64,000 nt of DNA from an uncultured Lachnospiraceae bacterium (GCA_951800145.1 CATOJE010000003.1:1-64000); one strand, 5' to 3'. Positions 26,579 through 35,880 are shown, numbered from the stretch's first letter. The notes: generated by a model from the letters alone, not told the origin. Made by a program: numbers and translations.

Positions 26579-27928
26579 TTATTTGCTTTTTAACTTTTTA
26601 TTGAACGCATCATATTTTGCATTTCTGTAGCCATGAATTTTTATATCTAAATTTAATCTGTAATATACATCTCTAACCAATCGATTATTCTTTAACAAAT
26701 GCATTAATCCGAAAAAAGGCTTATAAAAACCCCAATACCATAAATACGCTGTAACCGGAATTTTTACCTTTTTTTCCTTTGCAATAGTTATAGCCTGTCT
26801 TCTGTATGATGTATTAGTGATAGCCATCATTTTTCCTATATTTTTTCCTTTTTTTCTCTTAAATTCTTCAATATCAAAAACGTTTTTAAATTTATCCAAA
26901 TTATTCCCGGCATATAAATGGACTAATGCAGGCAAGCATTTATGACAGTGCCCACAATTTATATAATTTTGCCTTTTCTCAGATCCTTCAAGTTCAATAC
27001 TACAAGTAGTTAAATACTTCTGTGCTGTCTTGTCTTTTGCAATATAGTTGATCCTATCAATTCGAGTTGCTTCGATTCCAGTCACATAAAAGGACAATGA
27101 TTCTGTATCCATACATCCTACTGTGAAAACATCAAAAACAGAAGCATCATATTCTTTTACTTTATTCACATTTAAAGTGAATTCAGATATTGGATAACCC
27201 GCGCTTATATAATATACTCTTAATATCTTTTGTAAAGCATACGCACACGCCCCGTATGTAGTTGCATAAAACATAGAAAATCCCTTATACGGAAATTTAT
27301 AAAATTCGTGAAGATTTGAATAAACTCCTACTGCCTTTGTATCAGTTTCTTCTGCTATATGTTCCATCCTTTTTAAAGTATTTTTAAAATATGAAGTAAT
27401 TCTGCCATTGTCATCATCAAGTGTTCCTACCGACGCAAATAACAGGTGCGTGAGTTTATAATTCTTTATCTTTTCTCTAATTCCGTGTTTTACGATGGTG
27501 TAAAAACTATCAACACCACCCGAACAACCAGTTGCAACACCACCTGTATTCTCTATTCGTTCGGATATTAACGGTCCATTTAATTTTATCGGTGAAATCC
27601 ACGACGGATTATTTTCTGTTACAATTGGAATAAATTGATTTACCATTTGGAAATATAATTTTTCTGACATAGGAGTTTCAAACTGAATATCCATATCATT
27701 TTCCATTGCAGTTGTCAATAAGCCCATAACAAATGCATCTGAACGGTTAACTGTCAGTCCATCCGCGAAGGCACTATCAATCTCAAAATACAATACTTTC
27801 CTTTCCGTTTTCTTGTTATTAGGATTGAGCATTGTAATATTTGCACATAGTCTTGCTGCATCTGCATAAATTTTTGATTTATGAACATATTCAACATACG
27901 GTTTTTCAATAACAATTTTACTTCTCAT
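26579..27928 (-). CDS. PP-loop (N-type ATP pyrophosphatase) protein of the polysaccharide locus
   Basis: The 449-residue protein carries a textbook PP-loop, GCSGGVDSFYTI, at about 134-145, and a Cys/His cluster, INCGHCHKCLPA, near residue 325 that probably binds zinc. The first 130 residues and the C-terminal tail are not recognisable to me. PP-loop enzymes adenylate a carbonyl or carboxyl and replace it with nitrogen or sulfur (amidation, amidination, thiolation). Within this operon it may add an amino, amidino or thio group to the unusual sugar or to a glycan substituent. It is not an asparagine synthase by length or glutaminase content, and is not close to the WbpG/PseA type as far as I can see. 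Confidence 0.7.
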   Translation of the reverse strand: MRSKIVIEKPYVEYVHKSKIYADAARLCANITMLNPNNKKTERKVLYFEIDSAFADGLTVNRSDAFVMGLLTTAMENDMDIQFETPMSEKLYFQMVNQFIPIVTENNPSWISPIKLNGPLISERIENTGGVATGCSGGVDSFYTIVKHGIREKIKNYKLTHLLFASVGTLDDDNGRITSYFKNTLKRMEHIAEETDTKAVGVYSNLHEFYKFPYKGFSMFYATTYGACAYALQKILRVYYISAGYPISEFTLNVNKVKEYDASVFDVFTVGCMDTESLSFYVTGIEATRIDRINYIAKDKTAQKYLTTCSIELEGSEKRQNYINCGHCHKCLPALVHLYAGNNLDKFKNVFDIEEFKRKKGKNIGKMMAITNTSYRRQAITIAKEKKVKIPVTAYLWYWGFYKPFFGLMHLLKNNRLVRDVYYRLNLDIKIHGYRNAKYDAFNKKLKSK

Positions 27929-29391
27929 TATAATCCCTTCTTACACTTCTGTATCCTATTAGTCATAATTTTGTAAAAAATAACCCTTGATTTTTTATTA
28001 AAAACCAAGTTTAAAAAAATATAACAAATCATTCCAGAAATGATTCCAATTATTAACTTGTATGTATTATTATTTACGCTTCGACCAATAAAATGAATCT
28101 CTGTGCCCATAACTAGGCTAAATGAAACAGATAAAAATATATCTTTTAAAGAACAAACAATATAGATACACTTTCTAGCACTTAAATACATTAATATCAT
28201 AACTACTAGCTCACAAATAATTGATGCTATCACGGCTCCATTTTGAAAAAATAAGGGAATTAAAATCAAATTTAAAACTATATTTATGATAGCCCCTGCA
28301 AGGGAACAAAAAAACAGGGTTTTTTCTCTGCCATATGTAATTAAAATCTGTGTTCCAAATAGATAACTATAACTTAGTGCAAAAATTAAAATGGAAGCCA
28401 TTTGCAGCGTATGTATGGCTGGCACAAATGCATCCCCATATAAAACTAAAATAATCGGTTCTGCCAATATCACTAAACCAACGATGCTCGGAAGAATACA
28501 ATAAATAAGAATACTCATTACACTATTTACAATTTTTGAACTCTCCCTTTCCAAGCCCCTGTTATGATAATAGGTTAACCTTGGCAGTAGGACTCCACTA
28601 ATTGCTGTAATTACCGAAACCCAAATCCTAACTACTTTTATAGCATTTGAGTAATATCCAACTACAACCTCATCGCATATATATCCCAACATTGAAGTAT
28701 CAAACAAAGTATATAGCTCTATCGCAATCGAATTTAACAACAATATTATTACTGGTTTCAAATGCTTCTCAGGATTTATTCCTATAATAGAAAATTTAAC
28801 TCCAAATTTTGATAATCTAAGTATATTAAGAAAATAATTTCCACCAATGGCTAAAGTATAAATAAATGCATAAGCTAAATAATCTGATTCTTGTTTAACA
28901 AAAAGAAATACTGCTATTATTGAAATTGTTTTAATAACAAGACTTCTAATCGCAATATATTTAAATTCTTCGCAACCTTGATAAAACCATTCTATATTTA
29001 TGTAATTAAATACTATTGCCAATCCAGTTACTAAAAAAAGTGTCTTGTCTTCCTTAAAATATGGATGAAAAAAAATCAATACATAATAACCAATTACGCA
29101 GACAGTCGTTGAAATAAAATTTATAATAAATAGCTCTGAAAAAATAATATTCGCTTTATTTGTGCTATTTTTCAACCTTGCAATCTGCTTTGTTCCATAA
29201 TTAATCAGGCCAAGAGGTGCTAATAGAACAAAATACTGTGAAATATTCTGCGCATAAGACACCTTTCCCACACCTCTAGCAAACAAAATATGCGACACAT
29301 AAGAGCTAGAAATTAATGGAAACAATACATTTAATAATTTGTATAAAATATTAAAAATTGCATTTTTCAATAATGAGTTGTTCAAATACAC
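27928..29391 (-). CDS. Polysaccharide flippase (Wzx-type)
   Basis: The 487-residue protein has about 12-14 hydrophobic segments and the family's start (LLKNAIFNILYKLLNVLFPL, ISSSYVSHILFARGVGKVSY). It would move undecaprenyl-linked repeat units to the outer face of the membrane. It abuts the polymerase gene on one side and the PP-loop gene on the other with one-base overlaps, showing a tightly packed operon. Coding is strongly AT-rich compared with the flanks. Confidence 0.9.
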   Translation of the reverse strand: MYLNNSLLKNAIFNILYKLLNVLFPLISSSYVSHILFARGVGKVSYAQNISQYFVLLAPLGLINYGTKQIARLKNSTNKANIIFSELFIINFISTTVCVIGYYVLIFFHPYFKEDKTLFLVTGLAIVFNYINIEWFYQGCEEFKYIAIRSLVIKTISIIAVFLFVKQESDYLAYAFIYTLAIGGNYFLNILRLSKFGVKFSIIGINPEKHLKPVIILLLNSIAIELYTLFDTSMLGYICDEVVVGYYSNAIKVVRIWVSVITAISGVLLPRLTYYHNRGLERESSKIVNSVMSILIYCILPSIVGLVILAEPIILVLYGDAFVPAIHTLQMASILIFALSYSYLFGTQILITYGREKTLFFCSLAGAIINIVLNLILIPLFFQNGAVIASIICELVVMILMYLSARKCIYIVCSLKDIFLSVSFSLVMGTEIHFIGRSVNNNTYKLIIGIISGMICYIFLNLVFNKKSRVIFYKIMTNRIQKCKKGL

Positions 29392-30623
29392 TAGCTCTCC
29401 TTAATTACACATTTATTGGATGGCTTAAGGTACAGCCTTGGAAAGAGAATAAATATAAGTGTTGCTATTACAGAAAAATAGTTAGAAGAAAACAAAGACA
29501 TCCCTGCTTCAAAAGAGTTATACACCATAAATGATATAAATGCTGCTAAAAAAATTATTTTGTACTGTTGGTCTTGGTTTTTTATTATTCGTTTAAAACT
29601 ATATATGATAGCATAGATTACTATTGTAAAATATAGTATTCCTCCAGAAAAAATAGCATCAATATATGAATTATGTGAGCTTCCCACTTCATAAATAGGA
29701 TATAAAAATTTTTCGATCGAACCTAATCCATATCCGCAAAAAATTCCCCGGTTCAATTCAATTTCTTTAATAATATCCTTCCACATGTTGATTCTAATCA
29801 TCCCCGAATCAATACCATCTGATGTTATATGAGACATTCTGCTCATAATAATCCCATATATGTCAAAACTACTTGCAAAGAATAATAACGAAGCAAATGC
29901 CATCACAATAATGACTATTTTATTTTTTGCTATATTATAAATGCTCAAGCCAATCACCAAACAGTATGCAATTAAAGCTGCTCTAGAATTTGTTATGTAT
30001 ATTTGTAATCCCATCAGAGCTATAAAAAACAGGTATTTTTTCACTTTTTTAATCAAAAAGATATACAATGCTGCCACTGTCGCCAAAAAGCAATATTCTC
30101 CAAAAATATTTCTTTGTGCAAAGAATGAAGTATAAAACCAGGAATTCCATCCGACATCAATTCTTTTTAACACTAAAACAGCATAACTTCCTTGAAAAAT
30201 CATTGCATATAAACATGCCAATATGCCTATAAAAATTAATGTTTCGAGCAATCCATATATCTCTTCCTGATTCAATCCTCCCGTTGTCTTAACTCCCATC
30301 GCAACTATATATGCCATACAAGTAAAAACTCCCAGATGTAAATCTAAAAAGGTGTTGCCATATAATTTCAAACCAGAGAATGCGCCCATGATAAATATCA
30401 TGAGTATCACGCTTGCGATAGCTATTTCCCTTTTTCTTATTTTACTTCGTATGAATAAAGTATAAAGAAATAGTATCATCCAGCAAATATAACTCATATA
30501 ATATACATTCCCAATATGTAATACATTTTCCAGAAAATGAGAAATTGAATTTAATAAAAGTGTAAATTTCAATATATAATAAAAATCGTTTCTTTTCTTA
30601 ATTTTTAACTTTAGCATGATCAT
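29391..30623 (-). CDS. O-antigen/capsule polymerase (Wzy-type)
   Basis: The 410-residue integral membrane protein has about ten hydrophobic stretches and the Wzy_C loop FCGYGLGSIEKFL...GSSHNSYIDAIFSGGI. It would join repeat units outside the membrane. I chose the ATG at 30623 over the TTG at 30632; it overlaps the upstream transferase gene by 26 bases. Wzx and Wzy together show a Wzy-dependent surface polysaccharide. Confidence 0.85.
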   Translation of the reverse strand: MIMLKLKIKKRNDFYYILKFTLLLNSISHFLENVLHIGNVYYMSYICWMILFLYTLFIRSKIRKREIAIASVILMIFIMGAFSGLKLYGNTFLDLHLGVFTCMAYIVAMGVKTTGGLNQEEIYGLLETLIFIGILACLYAMIFQGSYAVLVLKRIDVGWNSWFYTSFFAQRNIFGEYCFLATVAALYIFLIKKVKKYLFFIALMGLQIYITNSRAALIAYCLVIGLSIYNIAKNKIVIIVMAFASLLFFASSFDIYGIIMSRMSHITSDGIDSGMIRINMWKDIIKEIELNRGIFCGYGLGSIEKFLYPIYEVGSSHNSYIDAIFSGGILYFTIVIYAIIYSFKRIIKNQDQQYKIIFLAAFISFMVYNSFEAGMSLFSSNYFSVIATLIFILFPRLYLKPSNKCVIKES

Positions 30624-31704
30624 TCTGGTCAAAAATATCTATTTCTTTTAATGAATTTATATCGTCGGATACTTTAATATTTCTACATCTTCCCAACTTT
30701 TGCAGTTCATGTAATATAATTGATAGATTTTTATCCCTTTCGTTGAATTGTCTTCTCTTTCCTTCAAAATACGGGAATAAAAATAAACCTCTAATTTGAC
30801 TATTTAGCATTGCAGTTATTCCCAAGAAAGCTCCGGAATCAACTGTCAATAGGATCTTATTTTGAAAGTAAGAACTCATTTGAAAAATCTCCCACGGTAT
30901 GCCAATAGAGTCTAACACAGCTATTCCATGTTTATCAAACACATCGCGATCGTCTCTCGGATGTTTTTTCACAATTAAATTATCTTTTCCAACAATATTG
31001 CTGATTTTTAAAATTAACTCAGTTTCTCCATATGGATATCCATCGATATCTGATGATGATGCAAAATATATAAATTTTTGTTTTATAGGTTTTTCTTCAA
31101 AGCCAAAAGCATCGATTAGTATGCTTTTTATATATGCTTCATTTGCGCTTAGATCAGGTATTTTAATTAAACGCCATTGCCTATTTGTCTTTTTCAATTC
31201 CGGGAAAAAACAGTAATATTTTTTTATTTCGTCCGTAACAATATTTCTATTAAACAGCGTTAAAATTTTCTCTAAAATTTTAACGCTGTTACCATATACA
31301 AAATCCGTTTCATATGATAAAATCCCCTCTTCAAATCTCGACCAGGTAGTATTAAATTTTCTTTTACGATAAATATTACTAATGCAATAAATAATTTCAG
31401 ATGTACTATAAAAAATTATTTCATTGTAATTATTTGTTTGAGTGATCTGTTTTTTTCCAAGTCCAAATTGCAATGTATTTACTAATTTTTTAAATCTATT
31501 TTTTAAATAAATAAGATCCTTTGTTTTAATATATGTTATTGATTCAAACAATTTTTGTTTTCTTAACCGCTCAGTAACGCTATCTACTCCTATTGAGTGA
31601 TCGGAAATCCATAAATCAACAGTATCATTCTGAAATAAAGTTATTTTCATCTGTATTGCAACAATAATTTGAAATAATGTATCACAAATAATAAGCTTAT
31701 ACAC
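30598..31704 (-). CDS. Sialyltransferase-like glycosyltransferase (EEG and HP motifs)
   Basis: The 368-residue protein begins like GT52-type transferases (MYKLIICDTLFQIIVAIQ). Two elements of bacterial sialyltransferases are visible: the D/E-D/E-G motif as SRFEEGILSY and the HP motif as IVKKHPRDDRD. A Ser in TVDSGAFLG stands where the S/T motif is expected. These enzymes use CMP-activated acidic sugars, so it is the probable partner of the cytidylyltransferase. The precise GT family (GT52 versus related) needs a profile search. Confidence 0.7.
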   Translation of the reverse strand: MYKLIICDTLFQIIVAIQMKITLFQNDTVDLWISDHSIGVDSVTERLRKQKLFESITYIKTKDLIYLKNRFKKLVNTLQFGLGKKQITQTNNYNEIIFYSTSEIIYCISNIYRKRKFNTTWSRFEEGILSYETDFVYGNSVKILEKILTLFNRNIVTDEIKKYYCFFPELKKTNRQWRLIKIPDLSANEAYIKSILIDAFGFEEKPIKQKFIYFASSSDIDGYPYGETELILKISNIVGKDNLIVKKHPRDDRDVFDKHGIAVLDSIGIPWEIFQMSSYFQNKILLTVDSGAFLGITAMLNSQIRGLFLFPYFEGKRRQFNERDKNLSIILHELQKLGRCRNIKVSDDINSLKEIDIFDQNDHAKVKN

Positions 31705-32695
31705 CCCTTATATTAATTTCCTTTCTTCTGACTGCCAATCTACTATTCCACACTATTTTTAGTATCCTATTACCAAACAAAGATAAAAAGGCGGCTCCTC
31801 GTTCCCTTGCTCTTGCATTTTTATCACACAGAACTGTTCTCCTCGTTTTACGGATTTCATTCCAAATCCTATTAAAATATAACCTTTGGACATCGTCTTC
31901 CGAAGGTAGATCCAATAACAGATGAATAGCGACATTAAACGTACGACACATCGCCGCCGCTTTAATTTTCGGATATCTTTCTGTACAAAAACATTCTATC
32001 TCTAACGCCCATTTCAATGCGTCAATCCTATTCGGCGTAAAGGTATGCATGATACTATTTCTGTGCTGTCTATAATAATACTCATATTCATTTGAACAAA
32101 CTACTTTACGCGCATTGTTCAAAAGTAAGTGACAAGTGGCTAAATCTTCTGACAGCATTCCCTCAGGGAACCGGATATTGCTAATCACTTCCCTTTTATA
32201 TAACTTTGCTGGTGCATTACAACTATATTTAACTTGATACAAGGATTCCGCTATCGCCTCTTCTGCATTTAATTCATCTATTTGCAGTGGAATAGAATAT
32301 TCAATTTCCTTATTCATTGTTTCAGAAATATACATCATTTGTATAATTGAAATATCAGCATCATAATCTCTTAGCATATCCACACATTTTTCAATGCATC
32401 TTCTTGATAAGTAATCATCACTGTCTACAAAAAATATTCCATCACCCTGTGATATTTCAATTCCCGCATTTCTGGCAGAAGAAAGACCTCCATTCTCTTT
32501 GTGTAAAACCTTTACTCTGTAATCCTTAAGCTTATATTGATCACAAATTTCTCCGCATTGATCCGGTGAACCATCGTCTACCAATATAATTTCCAGGTTT
32601 CTATAAGTTTGTTCAACAATACTGTCTATACACTTATGGATATATTTTTCAACTTTATATACTGGTACTATCACGCTAATCAGCAGTTCGTCCAT
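31697..32695 (-). CDS. Family 2 glycosyltransferase
   Basis: The 332-residue GT-A protein has VSVIVPVYKVEKYIHKCIDS-like start, EIILVDDGSPDQCG and the metal-binding region FFVDSDDYLS. A donor sugar nucleotide would be transferred to the growing lipid-linked unit. The C-terminal third is helical and basic, as usual for capsule transferases. It overlaps the next gene by 8 bases. Confidence 0.92.
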   Translation of the reverse strand: MDELLISVIVPVYKVEKYIHKCIDSIVEQTYRNLEIILVDDGSPDQCGEICDQYKLKDYRVKVLHKENGGLSSARNAGIEISQGDGIFFVDSDDYLSRRCIEKCVDMLRDYDADISIIQMMYISETMNKEIEYSIPLQIDELNAEEAIAESLYQVKYSCNAPAKLYKREVISNIRFPEGMLSEDLATCHLLLNNARKVVCSNEYEYYYRQHRNSIMHTFTPNRIDALKWALEIECFCTERYPKIKAAAMCRTFNVAIHLLLDLPSEDDVQRLYFNRIWNEIRKTRRTVLCDKNARARERGAAFLSLFGNRILKIVWNSRLAVRRKEINIRGV

Positions 32696-32698
32696 AGG

Positions 32699-33679
32699 CT
32701 ACCTCGCCTTCATTCTTACATATCTCGGTTTTAACTCTGCATGTATAAATCCCAATATTCTATATGCAATTTTATCCGGAAATACATGGATAATTTTTAT
32801 TATCTTAGCTGTATTTCCAAGCTTCATCTTTTTTAGAGCCAGGTTTCCTTGGGTACTCATCTTCATATATTTTTCAAATTCTTTTTTAAACGGATGATCG
32901 GAGTCTCTAAACCAAGGTCTTATGACCAGCATATTCGTTGTATAATGTATTATTTTGGGATCATTGACCGCATTTGTCATTTCTTCCTTGCTATAAAAGC
33001 AGGTTGGTTTACGCAGCATTTGTATCTGCTCATATGTATGAACAGCATCTATCGTCATTACATTATATTGAGGCTGTAAGTATCCTATTTTACCAGAAAA
33101 AATTCCGTTTAAAATGTCTTGATCAGCGTAACTTATAACTCTTGTATATTTATTCATATATTCATTAATTGCTTTATTCACATCGAATGCTCTAAGCTTT
33201 TTTAAATCAATAAGGAGTACACCTGCATTAATATATACATCATTGTCATTTAACCCGATATTTTTTTTATATACAGCACTAATACAATCTTTAATCCCAC
33301 AAAAGATGTTATTCTTCATCTCCAAATCTTCTAATTTCATTATATTTCCATTAACTATGGTATCACAATCCAAATACAAAATTTTTTCTATATTCTCCGG
33401 TAGCAATATACCAGAAAACAGCCTTGTAAAAGCAGATAATGGCCACCTTTCTGAGACCAAATATTCTGGAATATCAAACTGAGGTATATCAATAACTATG
33501 ATTTTTCGCTTATATCTTTCAGCTATATTTCCCAGTAATTCTTTATTTTCATCAGAAATTTTTTCTCCCAATAGGTAAACACTTAACTCACTAGCAGAAC
33601 GATTATTTTCAAATAGTGAAATGACTGAGATTTCCATAATCCAGATGTAATTATTATCACAAGTATATAAAATATTCAT
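32699..33679 (-). CDS. Family 8 glycosyltransferase
   Basis: The 326-residue protein shows the GT8 hallmarks: ILYTCDNNYIWIMEISVISL at the start, the DxD motif in ILYLDCDTIV and INAGVLLIDLKKLR, with DQDILNGIF further on. GT8 enzymes of this size are retaining galactosyl- or glucosyltransferases. It is the second gene of the polysaccharide operon after RfbC. Confidence 0.92.
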   Translation of the reverse strand: MNILYTCDNNYIWIMEISVISLFENNRSASELSVYLLGEKISDENKELLGNIAERYKRKIIVIDIPQFDIPEYLVSERWPLSAFTRLFSGILLPENIEKILYLDCDTIVNGNIMKLEDLEMKNNIFCGIKDCISAVYKKNIGLNDNDVYINAGVLLIDLKKLRAFDVNKAINEYMNKYTRVISYADQDILNGIFSGKIGYLQPQYNVMTIDAVHTYEQIQMLRKPTCFYSKEEMTNAVNDPKIIHYTTNMLVIRPWFRDSDHPFKKEFEKYMKMSTQGNLALKKMKLGNTAKIIKIIHVFPDKIAYRILGFIHAELKPRYVRMKAR

Positions 33680-33688
33680 TGTTTAATC

Positions 33689-34240
33689 CTAAAACCCCAT
33701 CTTTGACAGATCCCTGCTGCTTTTATCTGCTTCATTTTGGATGACTTCTATTTCATTTATTGGCCAAGCAATAGATAATTCCTTGCTACGCCAGGAGAAC
33801 CCTATTTCATCATTGGGTATATAATGAGTTGTTACCTTAAATAAAACTTCAGCGTCTGTCAATGCTAAATATCCATGACCCATTCTTTCTGGAATGTATA
33901 GCTGTTTTTTGTTTTCATCTGATAGTTCGACTCCATACCATTTTTTATATGTTTTACTTTCCTTGCGTAAATCAACTACAACATCAAATATTCTGCCTTT
34001 ACACACACGAATAAGCTTTCCTTGAGGGTGCATAACATTAACATGCATCCCTCTTAAAACTCCTTTCCTGCTATATACTTGATTATCCTGCACAAAATGC
34101 ATATCCAATCCTTCATTAATAAATTTGTTTTCGTTATATGTTTCGAATAAATATTCTCTATTATCCATAAACACAGCAGGGTCAATTACACATAATCCAC
34201 GGATACCAGCAACACTTCTCTGAATATGCAATTCACTCAT
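33689..34240 (-). CDS. rfbC: dTDP-4-dehydrorhamnose 3,5-epimerase-family protein
   Basis: The 183-residue cupin epimerase has VLRGMHVNVMHPQGKLIRV and GRIFDVVVDLR, with the downstream YIPERMGHGYLALTD. RfbC converts dTDP-4-keto-6-deoxyglucose to the L-lyxo isomer for dTDP-L-rhamnose. RfbA, RfbB and RfbD are not in the window, so they must be elsewhere, or this is a variant epimerase for a related sugar. It is the first enzyme gene of the locus, following the recombinase-like gene. Confidence 0.88.
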   Translation of the reverse strand: MSELHIQRSVAGIRGLCVIDPAVFMDNREYLFETYNENKFINEGLDMHFVQDNQVYSRKGVLRGMHVNVMHPQGKLIRVCKGRIFDVVVDLRKESKTYKKWYGVELSDENKKQLYIPERMGHGYLALTDAEVLFKVTTHYIPNDEIGFSWRSKELSIAWPINEIEVIQNEADKSSRDLSKMGF

Positions 34241-34255
34241 TTATATATATCCTCC

Positions 34256-35182
34256 CTACCACCCCGCCACACTCCCGCACCGTTCCACGAATAATTCCTG
34301 TGCATACCGCTTCATGCTCTTCTTCAAATCCTTCGGTGTAAATTCCTTCTGAATTCCCGCCATAACCCGGTATTTGTCAAATATCATAATCACCATCTTC
34401 ATCGATAAAGGCCGTCCCAGCTTTGACAGGAACATGCGGCTATGGTACTCATTGTCCTTTTCCAGATACTCTCTCTCCTCCAGCCACAGCCCCATTTGTT
34501 CCCGCAAGGCCTGGGAGAAGAGATACACACGGTATCCCCTGTCCCTTTTCCTGTGTACCGTGAGGATCCCGGTTTTCCGGTCATAATCCTTTGTCTCCAT
34601 CCTGAGCAGCTCGCTGATTTCCAGCCCATGATAAAAAAGGAGCTTCATCATAACCAAATCCCGCAGGCAGATCCGTTTGCGGAATAAGCTGTCCAGGCTC
34701 TGATACTCCTGATTTAATGCCTGAAAGAATAAATCCACTTCCCGCTTTGACAGCAAGCTATGGAAGGACGGAAGCCCTTCTGCCGGAGTCAGACGAATCG
34801 AAATACTTTTCAGCGGCCGGCGTTTCACCAGAGCGCCCTGCTTTACCAGGTAATCTAAGTAATAGCTCAGCACCCGCTGCTTCCGGATCACGGTAGAGCG
34901 GCACAGTCCCTTTTGATCAATGAGATAATCCAAGTAAGCCTCTATCTCCTCTTCCCAGTCCTTTTCCCCGGATCCGACATCGAAAGTCTGCTCTTGCTCC
35001 AGCCACCGGTAAAAGTGGTCCAAATCCAGCCGGTAAGCCTTTTCTGTCCGTTCATCTAACCCCCGCCTGGTAACCTGCGTGTTGATAAAGCCTTCCAACA
35101 TGCATTTTTGTTCTGTAAACAATCCTGTTGACAATTCTTTTAGTAATTTTGCAGACAATTCTCTAAACCACTCCTTTGACAA
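34256..35182 (-). CDS. Tyrosine-recombinase-like protein lacking catalytic residues
   Basis: The 308-residue protein has a core-binding N-terminal half (FINTQVTRRGLDERTEKAYR, DLDHFYRWLEQE) and a catalytic-like half. The first Arg position reads HGLEISELL where XerC/D has GLRISEL. The HxLR region reads FTPKDLKKSMKRYAQELF, with His and Arg both replaced by Lys, and the protein ends about 12 residues later with no Tyr nucleophile. It can therefore bind DNA at most. The TTG start at 35182 lies 5 bases after the stop of the small gene upstream, so translation is probably coupled. It heads the polysaccharide operon and may have become a regulator of it. Confidence 0.75.
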   Translation of the reverse strand: MSKEWFRELSAKLLKELSTGLFTEQKCMLEGFINTQVTRRGLDERTEKAYRLDLDHFYRWLEQEQTFDVGSGEKDWEEEIEAYLDYLIDQKGLCRSTVIRKQRVLSYYLDYLVKQGALVKRRPLKSISIRLTPAEGLPSFHSLLSKREVDLFFQALNQEYQSLDSLFRKRICLRDLVMMKLLFYHGLEISELLRMETKDYDRKTGILTVHRKRDRGYRVYLFSQALREQMGLWLEEREYLEKDNEYHSRMFLSKLGRPLSMKMVIMIFDKYRVMAGIQKEFTPKDLKKSMKRYAQELFVERCGSVAGW

Positions 35183-35187
35183 AGGCT

Positions 35188-35367
35188 TTAAGACAGATGC
35201 TTGGCGCCTGGTTCCATCCCATTATATGGATAGCGGGCTGCCTCCTGATGCCGCACCGCATTCTCCGCCACCTCAGCCAGCCGCACCAAGGTCATAAAAT
35301 AGGATTGATTTTTCGGAGTTAACTTTTTGAAGATATCCATGGTTTCCTGAACAACTGTATTTTCCAT
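35188..35367 (-). CDS. Small acidic helical protein, related to XRE-regulator C-termini
   Basis: The 59-residue protein (MENTVVQETMDIFKKLTPKN) is one amphipathic helical unit. Its FKKLTPKNQSYFMTLVRLAEVA resembles the C-terminal helix of the XRE protein encoded divergently at 35.5 kb (FSRLAPETQQYLLLMARELL). It has no helix-turn-helix. The ATG at 35367 follows AAAGGGCG. It could act as a partner or antagonist of XRE regulators and is coupled to the recombinase-like gene downstream. The longer track ORF is not needed. Confidence 0.6.
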   Translation of the reverse strand: MENTVVQETMDIFKKLTPKNQSYFMTLVRLAEVAENAVRHQEAARYPYNGMEPGAKHLS

Positions 35368-35399
35368 TTTCAACGCCCTTTCATTAAATTTATGTTCAT

Positions 35400-35455
35400 A
35401 AAATATCATATAATTAATAATATGTCAACTTGTTTTATTAACTTAATGATATTTT
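35400..35455. promoter_or_regulatory. Divergent regulatory region with inverted repeat AAAATATCAT/ATGATATTTT
   Basis: Perfect 10-bp inverted arms (35400-35409 and 35446-35455) flank the very AT-rich divergent promoter region between the polysaccharide-side genes and the XRE gene. The spacing and symmetry suit looping or paired binding of an XRE repressor. Confidence 0.5.
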
Positions 35456-35535
35456 TCTTGATTTTTCCTATATTGCATGATAATGTAAGAGAGGGCTTGG
35501 AGGCCTGATAGAAATGATAAGTGAGGTGAAGAATC

Positions 35536-35880
35536 TTGATTGGCCGTTTGAAACAATTACGAAAGAAATTAAAAATCAACCAGACAAATTTTGCGAAACA
35601 GTTAGGGATTACCCAGACCGCCTATTCTATGATCGAGAATGGAAATAATCCTCTTTCTGACCGGCATATCAAAGTGATCTGCTCTGTCTACCATGTTAAT
35701 GAGGACTGGCTGCGCACTGGAAATGGAGAGATGTTTTTTGCGTCACCTTACGAAAAAGAATTTACAGATATCTTCAGCCGTTTAGCGCCGGAGACACAGC
35801 AGTATCTTCTGCTGATGGCCAGAGAGCTTCTGAATACCCAGGATAAGCTTCTTGGAGCTGACGAGAAAAAAATGAATTAG
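35536..35880 (+). CDS. XRE-family regulator with C-terminal helical tail
   Basis: The 114-residue protein has a Cro/CI helix-turn-helix (LRKKLKINQTNFAKQLGITQ, TAYSMIENGNN) and a YHVNEDWLRTGNGEMF segment common in phage-type regulators. A C-terminal helix follows (IFSRLAPETQQYLLLMAREL). It starts with TTG behind GAGGTGA. It is divergent from the small helical gene and the polysaccharide operon and paralogous in layout to the next XRE gene. It could repress either direction. Confidence 0.85.
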   Translation: MIGRLKQLRKKLKINQTNFAKQLGITQTAYSMIENGNNPLSDRHIKVICSVYHVNEDWLRTGNGEMFFASPYEKEFTDIFSRLAPETQQYLLLMARELLNTQDKLLGADEKKMN

